Below are positions 1 to 4,523 of a DNA stretch of 6,285 bases, piece after piece. Source of the stretch: Acidobacteriota bacterium. Lineage in GTDB: Bacteria; Acidobacteriota; Aminicenantia; UBA2199. How positions within the stretch are numbered: the stretch's first letter is position 1; the number at the start of each line of letters is the position of its first letter. The position numbers were made by a program, and so were the translations under genes. The notes under the pieces are model-generated. The model saw only the letters and a list, made by a program, of their open reading frames with translations, did no database searches and had not been told where the DNA came from. The stretch is taken from assembly GCA_021817755.1 (NCBI GenBank), contig JAKAGC010000247.1:1-6285 (forward strand), in the 5' to 3' direction.

Positions 1-759
1 ACGGTTTTTTCGGAGGCTTTGGGTGCAGCTTTAATGATGGTGGTTCTATTGAAAAAAATTCCGGAATTGAGGAGGGTAACACCGGAAGTTGTATCTTTTT
101 CACGAAAAATAGTAACGAAATTTTTCTTAGAAATTGTGAAAATTGGTGGTATGGTTGGTTTAAGCGATGCGGGATTTTCATTTATTTATGTAATGTTATC
201 GGGGATCATCTCGCATTTTGGAAAAGAACCGCTTGCAGCGATTGGTATAGCTCATCGTTTCGAAGGGCTTCCTTTTTTTATCAGTCTCGGTGTATCTATG
301 GCTGTTTCTCCGATGGTGGGCCAATTTCTTGGAGCAGGAGCACCACAGCGAGCAAGAGAAACGGTATACCTTTCTCTAAAAATATTATCAGCAATTCTTT
401 TAGGAATTTCGGTAATTTACTATATTGCGGCTCCTTTCTTGTTTAGAATTTTTAGTACGGACCCAATTATTATACGACATGGAACGGAATATTTACGAAT
501 GGTAGCGATATTCGAGGTTTTCCTGGGATTTGAAGTGGTATTTACAGGAGCTTTTTCAGGGGCGGGAGATACAAAGCCGTTATTTCTAATCGTATTTCCG
601 GTTACTTTATTACGTGTTCCTTTCTCCTATCTATTTGCAATTTTACTTGGTATGGGAACAGTAGCGATCTGGTTTACAATAACCTTTACAACTTTTTTAA
701 AAGGGATTTTACTTTTCTTGAGATTTAGGCAGGGGAAATGGGAGAAGAAAAAAATCTAA
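1..759 (+). CDS. MATE-family multidrug/cation antiporter, C-terminal half (5' truncated by window edge)
   Basis: Inner-membrane exporter of the MATE (NorM/DinF-like) family, which swaps H+ or Na+ for organic cations or other small molecules. The frame is open from the first base, so the start lies to the left. About 252 residues are visible, against roughly 450 for the whole family, and they correspond to the end of TM6 plus the second six-helix bundle. Hydrophobic stretches recur through the protein. Two family signatures are visible: GQFLGAGAPQRARET, the loop following a TM helix, and SGAGDTKP in the late helices. The C-terminus is short and basic (FRQGKWEKKKI) and ends in TAA at 757-759. 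That stop overlaps the stop of the oppositely oriented decarboxylase beta gene. The transported substrate cannot be read from sequence. Family assignment is firm; any link to the neighbouring enzymes is not shown. Confidence 0.9.
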   Translation, partial: TVFSEALGAALMMVVLLKKIPELRRVTPEVVSFSRKIVTKFFLEIVKIGGMVGLSDAGFSFIYVMLSGIISHFGKEPLAAIGIAHRFEGLPFFISLGVSMAVSPMVGQFLGAGAPQRARETVYLSLKILSAILLGISVIYYIAAPFLFRIFSTDPIIIRHGTEYLRMVAIFEVFLGFEVVFTGAFSGAGDTKPLFLIVFPVTLLRVPFSYLFAILLGMGTVAIWFTITFTTFLKGILLFLRFRQGKWEKKKI

Positions 760-777
760 TTATTGGGGAGTAATAAT
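748..777 (-). terminator. Weak candidate intrinsic terminator for the - strand operon
   Basis: Read on the - strand, a 6-bp stem (ATTATT, loop ACTCCCC, AATAAT; positions 777-759) is followed after four bases by seven T (754-748). The layout is terminator-like, but the stem is all A-T and so unstable. It overlaps the end of the beta-subunit gene and the last codons of the MATE gene. No better terminator is visible at this convergent junction, so this is tentative. Confidence 0.3.
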
Positions 778-1328
778 GCGTTTAAAAAACGGTGTTTCAT
801 TTCTTCTGGGGGGTAGGGAATTCGTGGAGCTTTTATAGGAATTTCGAGAGAAACTTTTACACGTATGAGTTGTGGGCCGTCAGAAGTAAAGATTTGGGGG
901 AGAATCTTTTCGAGAGTGGAGATACTATCAGCGAAGTATGCCTGGTTATATCCTGAGGCTATAGCGGCATTTTCAAAATCGATATAGTTGGAGATGGAAG
1001 GTTGATTGCCGGTAGTCGCATATGCGTTATTATCGAGAATAAAGTGGAAAAAGTTCTTGGGTTTAAGGGCGCCTGCTTGGGCAAGATTTCCGTATCCCAT
1101 AAGAAGATTGCCGTCGCCATCGAGTACTATGATAGGGCTATGGGGTCTGCTGATAGCTATGCCGAGAGCAACAGATGATGGTAGTCCCATAGAACCTAAA
1201 AGATAGAAATTTAAATCCCTGTTTTTACAGTAGAATGATTCCCGGCTTATGGCACCATTGGCATGAATTACAATAACCTTATCCTGAATATTCTCTATGA
1301 TGGTGCGGATTGCTTCAAGGCGTGTCAT
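756..1328 (-). CDS. Thiamine-diphosphate decarboxylase beta subunit, sulfopyruvate/phosphonopyruvate decarboxylase type (ComE-like)
   Basis: Pyrophosphate-binding subunit of a cytoplasmic ThDP enzyme that removes CO2 from a substituted pyruvate. In archaea, ComE with ComD turns sulfopyruvate into sulfoacetaldehyde for coenzyme M. In phosphonate makers the related Ppd makes phosphonoacetaldehyde. Visible motifs are FYLLGSMGLPSS (41-52); the ThDP/Mg signature GDG at 71-73 with LLMGYGNLA after it and DNN at 99-101; and YATTGNQPS (103-111). The C-terminal PPEEMKHRFLNAL also resembles this family. At 190 residues it matches stand-alone ComE, whereas many bacterial Ppd proteins are single chains of about 380. 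The ATG overlaps the alpha-subunit stop (ATGA), and AAGGAG lies 10 nt upstream inside the alpha gene, which supports this start and translational coupling. Its TAG stop interlocks with the convergent MATE stop. The ThDP subunit call is strong. Sulfopyruvate versus phosphonopyruvate or another oxo-acid is undecided. Confidence 0.85.
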   Translation of the reverse strand: MTRLEAIRTIIENIQDKVIVIHANGAISRESFYCKNRDLNFYLLGSMGLPSSVALGIAISRPHSPIIVLDGDGNLLMGYGNLAQAGALKPKNFFHFILDNNAYATTGNQPSISNYIDFENAAIASGYNQAYFADSISTLEKILPQIFTSDGPQLIRVKVSLEIPIKAPRIPYPPEEMKHRFLNALLLPNN

Positions 1329-1816
1329 GATGTAATTACTCCTTGGGGGATGAGAAGAAAATAAGGGAGGGATGTTTGTTCGATTACTGTGGAAATATGT
1401 TTAAGTTTTTGGGAGGAAAAATCTTGAGAGAGTATGGAATAATTTAATTTAAATGTGGAGAGAATTTCTTCTGTGTGTTGTCCCATTATGGCGTGTTCTT
1501 CCATCCCGGGATCCTGTGGGCCGCGGTACGTGACAAGTACAAGGGCCTGGAAATGATAAATGAGATGAAGTGAGGCAAAGGCTTCAAGAGAATATCCGAG
1601 TCCGGAATTTTGCATATAAATAAGGGGTTTTTTCCGGGCGAGGAAAGCACCGGCAGCGAGCCCGACGGCAATATCTTCTCGAACTGCGGGTGTATGAATA
1701 TTAAAGGGTTTTTTTGATAAAAGATCTATAAGGGGTGAAATATAAGAACATGGAACGCCAGTAAAAAAATCAAATCCACTATTTTCAAGGAGTGTTAAAA
1801 AGAAATGGGCATTCAT
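1325..1816 (-). CDS. Thiamine-diphosphate decarboxylase alpha subunit, sulfopyruvate/phosphonopyruvate decarboxylase type (ComD-like)
   Basis: Pyrimidine-binding partner of the following beta subunit; in this family the active site forms at the interface of the two. Visible motifs are FFTGVPCSY near residues 18-25 (the family's FxGVPxS start), VREDIAVGLAAG at 46-57, where Glu47 is placed like the ThDP-activating glutamate, YMQNSGLG at 67-74, and YRGPQDPGMEEHAIMGQHTEEIL around 97-119. The last of these resembles the ComD pattern of an RG loop followed by 'MG..T..IL'. Length (163 residues) is close to archaeal ComD. The start ATG is only 5 nt after the FlbD-like gene's stop. There is no strong Shine-Dalgarno, just A-rich sequence, so expression probably depends on translation of the upstream gene. 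The 4-nt overlap with beta suggests balanced stoichiometry. A two-subunit phosphonopyruvate decarboxylase is the main alternative. Confidence 0.82.
   Translation of the reverse strand: MNAHFFLTLLENSGFDFFTGVPCSYISPLIDLLSKKPFNIHTPAVREDIAVGLAAGAFLARKKPLIYMQNSGLGYSLEAFASLHLIYHFQALVLVTYRGPQDPGMEEHAIMGQHTEEILSTFKLNYSILSQDFSSQKLKHISTVIEQTSLPYFLLIPQGVITS
1339..1344 (-). promoter_or_regulatory. Ribosome binding site for the beta subunit, inside the alpha gene
   Basis: On the - strand, AAGGAG lies 10 nt before the ATG at 1328-1326 and within the last codons of the alpha subunit. It supports the ATGA-overlap start over any later ATG, and it implies that the beta subunit is translated from the same message in step with alpha. 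Confidence 0.6.
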
Positions 1817-1821
1817 TCTAT

Positions 1822-2409
1822 TTAATCGTCATCATCATCATAATCGTCATCTTCATTATTTTCATCATTTTCATCTTCATCGTCGAAATCGCTATCCTCG
1901 TCGTCATCATCGTCATCATCGTCATATGAATCGGGATTGTAATTCTTCTTTGTTTTATCCGGGGTATTGGGGGAATCATTCACATCATTTTTATCGGTTT
2001 CTTCAACAATTGGAGGTTGTTCATCGCCCTCATATTTTACGGGTGCGGGCTCGGGTTTAATAAACTTGGTTTGATCATCTTCGGATTCAATGAGAGTTTG
2101 CTTTTTAGCCTCTTTTTCCATTTTTGCTTTTTCTTCGGATTTGGCCTTTGCTTCTTTATCTTTCTGGGCTTTTTCCCTTTCCTTTAATTCTTTTTCAATG
2201 GCTTTATCATATTCTCTACTTTCTTCACCAAATCCCTGGCGAAATCCTTTTATTTTCTGAATGACATCTCCGACATTGGTTTTAATTTTTACAGATTCCC
2301 CGGATTCGAGATAGATAATAGCTTTTCTGCGAGTATCTTCTTCGATCCGTTGAATGAGATTTGCATTCAATAATATTTCGATACCGTCTTCTCTGATTAC
2401 ACGAATCAT
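1822..2409 (-). CDS. FlbD/SwrD-domain protein with charged helix and long polyacidic C-terminal tail
   Basis: Residues 1-58 (MIRVIREDGIEILLNANLIQ onward, through GDVIQKIKGF) match the small FlbD/SwrD family: an initial MIxVxRxxG, NxxLIxxIE, a strand-rich middle and a closing VIxxI helix. Typical members are only about 60-80 residues and are encoded in flagellar operons next to flgE or motA; Bacillus SwrD affects flagellar motor power. Here a Lys/Glu-rich, probably helical or coiled segment follows (62-105). Next come a Pro-rich linker (106-160) and a tail (161-195) in which 27 of 35 residues are Asp or Glu, including a run of eight Asp and five terminal Asp. No signal peptide or membrane segment is seen. 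The ATG has a good GGAGG 10 nt upstream. It is the first gene of the operon with the decarboxylase subunits. No flagellar gene is nearby, so a role other than motility is possible. Domain call is fairly strong; function is unknown. Confidence 0.78.
   Translation of the reverse strand: MIRVIREDGIEILLNANLIQRIEEDTRRKAIIYLESGESVKIKTNVGDVIQKIKGFRQGFGEESREYDKAIEKELKEREKAQKDKEAKAKSEEKAKMEKEAKKQTLIESEDDQTKFIKPEPAPVKYEGDEQPPIVEETDKNDVNDSPNTPDKTKKNYNPDSYDDDDDDDDEDSDFDDEDENDENNEDDDYDDDDD
1825..1923 (-). repeat. Imperfect GAT/GAC/GAA trinucleotide tract encoding the acidic tail
   Basis: This stretch encodes residues 163-195 of the FlbD-like protein. On the + strand it reads as repeated ATC, GTC and TTC units. 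The mix of GAT and GAC codons makes it an imperfect microsatellite. Such tracts can change length in whole codons without shifting the frame, so tail length could differ between strains. That variation is an inference; only one allele is visible. Confidence 0.7.
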
Positions 2410-2441
2410 ATTAAAAAGTCCTCCGATAGTTTTCAGAGTTC

Positions 2442-2470
2442 ACTATACCATTTTTTAATACTTTTGACAA
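2442..2470 (-). promoter_or_regulatory. Sigma70-type promoter for the FlbD-like/decarboxylase operon (proximal)
   Basis: On the - strand, TTGTCA (2470-2465) and TATAGT (2447-2442) are separated by exactly 17 nt. The -10 is preceded by TGG, giving an extended -10. Transcription would start near 2435, leaving a leader of about 25 nt that contains the GGAGG site (2424-2420) of the first gene. This is the best promoter match in the divergent region. Confidence 0.65.
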
Positions 2471-2475
2471 TATGA

Positions 2476-2484
2476 ATTATACCA
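2476..2484 (-). promoter_or_regulatory. Second candidate extended -10 for the same operon (distal)
   Basis: TGGTATAAT on the - strand is a perfect extended -10, with only a poor -35 (TTCATG) 17 nt upstream. It lies just upstream of the proximal promoter and could be an alternative start. The close match may be chance in AT-rich DNA. Confidence 0.35.
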
Positions 2485-2532
2485 AAATTCAAAGGTGGCA
2501 TGAATACAAGAAATTGTAGGAAGTAATGGGGG

Positions 2533-2561
2533 TTGAAAGGAAAAATGAATTCATATAAAAT
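2533..2561 (+). promoter_or_regulatory. Sigma70-type promoter for the class-V PLP enzyme
   Basis: TTGAAA (2533-2538) and TAAAAT (2556-2561) are 17 nt apart, each matching 5 of 6 consensus bases. The predicted start near 2568 gives a 40-nt leader ending in the ribosome binding site GGAGG (2599-2603), 4 nt before the ATG. A 10-bp palindrome, ATGAATTCAT (2545-2554), fills much of the spacer and could be an operator or chance. Confidence 0.5.
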
Positions 2562-2607
2562 GGAATCTTCTGAATTATTATGACAATAAATTTGAAATGG
2601 AGGTAAA

Positions 2608-3837
2608 ATGGAATTAAATATCGATTATGTGAGAAAGCAATTTCCATCTCTTTCGGGAGATTGGGTATTTTTTGAGAACGCGGGAGGTACTCAGGTGTTG
2701 CAGAGTACGGCCTTACGAATCGGAGATTACCTGATAAACACGAATGTGCAATTGGGGGCATCTTATGAGGTTTCCCAACGAGCTGGGGAACGGGTGGATG
2801 AGGGAATCCGTGGGATGGGAGAATATATAAATGCGAGTGATAAAAGTGAAATAATCCTGGGGTCTTCCACATCGATGCTTTTCAGATTATTATCGATGAG
2901 TATGGGGGAATTTTTTAAAGCGGGAGATGAAGTAATCGTGACGAATTGCGACCATGAAGCGAATATTGGACCATGGAGAACATTTGAAAAAAAAGGGATT
3001 ACTGTTAAGGAATGGAAAATCAATAGAGAAACATTTGATTTGGAGATTGAGGAACTGGGAAAATTAATGACGGAAAAGACGCGCTTTGTTGCCTTAACAC
3101 ACACATCGAATGTATTGGGAACAATCAATGGGATAAAAAAAATAGCATCTTTTGTTCATGAACGGGGTGCATGGATCGGAGTAGATGGAGTGGCATATGC
3201 GCCTCATCGTCTCCCTGATGTACAAGACCTGGATGTTGATTTTTATGCATTTAGTTTTTACAAGGTCTATGGCCCCCATTATTCAATTCTTTATGGGAAA
3301 AAGGAACACCTGGAACGATTACCGGGAGTGAATCATTTCTTTCTTGAAAAGGAAATTCCTTACAAATTTCAACCGGGGCATGTAAATTTTGAACTTACTT
3401 ATGGGTTACTTGGATTAAAGGATTATTTAATAGGATTGGCATCTGTTCATAGTAATGGAGAAAAAATAGTTAGTTTTCGTAAGGGTGCGGAAATAGCTTT
3501 CGATTTGATTGCGAAGCACGAAGAAAAACTTAGTAAACGCTTGTTGGAATTTTTGAATTGTAAACGGAGTGTGCGAATAATTGGAAAGACGGAATGGGGA
3601 AGAGAAGTTCGAGTTCCTACGGTTTCATTTGTTGTGAAAGGGAAATCGGCAGATGAAATCCCTCTGGAAGTGGAAAAACATAAAATAGCGATTCGGAGTG
3701 GCGATTTTTACGCACGTCGTCTAATCGATTACCTTGGACTATCAGAGCAGGGAGGGGTAATACGAGTAAGTATGGTGCATTACAATACTTTGGAAGAGGT
3801 AGACCGGTTGATTGGTATTCTGGATGAATTGCTTTGA
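2608..3837 (+). CDS. Class-V PLP-dependent aminotransferase fold, 'cysteine desulfurase-like' VC1184-type family
   Basis: Cytoplasmic fold-type I PLP enzyme of 409 residues, a full-length family size. The order of motifs fits the VC1184-type (TIGR01976-like) branch. FFENAGGTQVLQS is at 21-33. TNCDHEANIGPW is at 112-123, where His116 is placed like the residue that stacks on PLP. THTSNVLGT (164-172) and VDGVAYAPH (192-200) follow, with Asp193 expected to pair with the pyridine nitrogen. SFYKVYGPH (216-224) carries Lys219, the likely Schiff-base lysine, and GGVIRVSMVHYNTLEEVD is near the end. True SufS enzymes carry a Cys in an RxGHxCA loop; the matching stretch here is RSGDFYARRL with no Cys, and the only cysteines are 114 and 318. 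Sulfur mobilisation by the usual mechanism is therefore unlikely, and the substrate is unknown. GGAGG lies 4 nt before the ATG. TGA is followed at once by an in-frame TAA. It is transcribed divergently from the FlbD/decarboxylase operon. Confidence 0.88.
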   Translation: MELNIDYVRKQFPSLSGDWVFFENAGGTQVLQSTALRIGDYLINTNVQLGASYEVSQRAGERVDEGIRGMGEYINASDKSEIILGSSTSMLFRLLSMSMGEFFKAGDEVIVTNCDHEANIGPWRTFEKKGITVKEWKINRETFDLEIEELGKLMTEKTRFVALTHTSNVLGTINGIKKIASFVHERGAWIGVDGVAYAPHRLPDVQDLDVDFYAFSFYKVYGPHYSILYGKKEHLERLPGVNHFFLEKEIPYKFQPGHVNFELTYGLLGLKDYLIGLASVHSNGEKIVSFRKGAEIAFDLIAKHEEKLSKRLLEFLNCKRSVRIIGKTEWGREVRVPTVSFVVKGKSADEIPLEVEKHKIAIRSGDFYARRLIDYLGLSEQGGVIRVSMVHYNTLEEVDRLIGILDELL

Positions 3838-4058
3838 TAAAAGAAGGTATGAATTCAGAAGTATTTCCCTGGAAAATGATGTGAATTAAACCAAAGGGTG
3901 ATTTGCAGGGTTTGAGGGGAGAATTGAGCCTAAAAATACGAGTGGTATAAAAAAATGGTTGAGATATAAAAATCTCGAATTTCTTCATTGGATGCGAAAA
4001 GAGACGAGTGTTTAAGGAAAAAAAAATACAAATCGCAGATAAAACCGAAAAAGAAGTC
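3838..4058. other. Intergenic spacer between the PLP enzyme and HU
   Basis: I find no convincing gene here. The only structure is a short hairpin, GAGAT-loop-ATCTC (3961-3976, extendable by a wobble and an A-T pair), without a T-tract. It is a poor terminator. An A-run lies around 4017-4026, just upstream of the HU promoter, and may act as an upstream element. Confidence 0.5.
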
Positions 4059-4087
4059 TTGACAAGAAGCGCAAATTAAGGTAAATT
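4059..4087 (+). promoter_or_regulatory. Promoter of the HU gene
   Basis: A perfect -35 TTGACA (4059-4064) stands 17 nt before TAAATT (4082-4087), a 4-of-6 match to the -10. A-rich DNA lies upstream. The predicted start is near 4094, giving a short leader that holds AGGAGG (4102-4107), 8 nt before the HU ATG. Strong -35 and Shine-Dalgarno sequences fit an abundant protein. Confidence 0.65.
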
Positions 4088-4115
4088 ATGTGCTGTAAAT
4101 TAGGAGGACCTAAAT

Positions 4116-4391
4116 ATGAACAAGAATGAATTAGCTGCTCAAATGGTGAAAGAGTCGGATATTACGAAAGCCGATGCATTAAAGACCATCGACTCTCTGG
4201 TCAGCATCGTTACTGACGGACTGAAGCAGAAAAACGGAAAGTTGACCCTCGTAGGTTTTGGTACATTCAAGACCATTATTAAAAAACAGAAAAAAGGGAG
4301 AAATCCCAGGACCGGTAAAGAGATTATTATTCCTCAGAAACGGGTAGTAAAGTTTATACCGGGGAAAAAGTTGAAAGATTTGGTAGGTTAA
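4116..4391 (+). CDS. hup: HU-family nucleoid DNA-binding protein
   Basis: Small basic histone-like protein of 91 residues, the normal size for HU, which dimerises and bends DNA in the nucleoid. The N-terminal helices (MNKNELAAQMVKESDITKAD onward) are followed by VGFGTF at 46-51 and by the beta-arm signature GRNPRTGKEI at 61-70, with Pro64 at the arm-tip position expected to intercalate between base pairs. The C-terminal VVKFIPGKKLKDLV also fits HU. It could be an IHF subunit by fold, but the residue pattern is ordinary HU. AGGAGG 8 nt upstream fixes the start. tRNA-Val begins 20 nt after its stop, and a hairpin spans the stop codon, so read-through into tRNA and thrS is plausible. Confidence 0.95.
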   Translation: MNKNELAAQMVKESDITKADALKTIDSLVSIVTDGLKQKNGKLTLVGFGTFKTIIKKQKKGRNPRTGKEIIIPQKRVVKFIPGKKLKDLVG

Positions 4392-4399
4392 TATATCCT
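4371..4399 (+). promoter_or_regulatory. Weak candidate promoter for tRNA-Val inside the end of HU
   Basis: TTGAAA (4371-4376) and TATCCT (4394-4399) are 17 nt apart and would start RNA just before the tRNA 5' end. The -10 is only a 4-of-6 match and overlaps a hairpin arm. It is an alternative to co-transcription with HU. Confidence 0.25.
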
Positions 4400-4402
4400 A
4401 CC
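4382..4402 (+). other. Hairpin spanning the HU stop codon
   Basis: GGTAGG (4382-4387) pairs with CCTACC (4397-4402) across a 9-nt AT loop that contains the TAA stop. No T-tract follows and the tRNA begins 10 nt later, so it does not look like an intrinsic terminator. It could protect the HU mRNA 3' end after the tRNA is cut out. Confidence 0.5.
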
Positions 4403-4411
4403 TGCAATATC

Positions 4412-4485
4412 GGGCGCGTAACTCAGCTGGTTAGAGTGCTATCTTGACATGGTAGAAGTCGGCGGTTCGATTCCGTCCGCGCCCA
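4412..4485 (+). tRNA. tRNA-Val (anticodon GAC)
   Basis: A 74-nt cloverleaf can be folded by eye. The acceptor stem GGGCGCG/CGCGCCC has seven perfect pairs, and the discriminator is A. The D-arm is ACTC/GAGT with loop AGCTGGTTA. The anticodon stem CTATC/GGTAG (one wobble pair) has loop TTGACAT, so the anticodon GAC is at 4446-4448 and reads GUC valine codons. The variable loop has five bases, and the T-arm GGCGG/CCGTC carries loop TTCGATT. CCA is not encoded (the next bases are TTC), so the 3' end must be added by CCA-transferase after processing. It sits between HU and thrS in the same orientation. Confidence 0.96.
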
Positions 4486-4523
4486 TTCTTCACCAAATAC
4501 ACACTATTTAAGATGAATAATAA

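Noticed and set aside
1006..1206. 66-codon open frame on the + strand
   Set aside because: It lies wholly inside and antisense to the well-supported ThDP beta subunit, with no family resemblance or ribosome site of note.
2464..2469. + strand TTGACA as a promoter -35
   Set aside because: At 16-18 nt downstream there is no acceptable -10. The same bases are better explained as part of the - strand TTGTCA promoter.
2489..3279. Antisense open frames on the - strand over the PLP enzyme
   Set aside because: They are shadows of the PLP coding strand, with no recognisable domains, and the opposing gene has full family motifs.
3617..3988. 123-codon - strand open frame extending into the HU upstream spacer
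   Set aside because: Two thirds of it overlaps the PLP gene in antisense, it shows no domain, and the composition looks like a chance frame.
4486..4523. T-box or other tRNA-sensing leader for thrS
   Set aside because: The gap is only 38 nt, far too short for a T-box, and no conserved T-box sequence or terminator is present.
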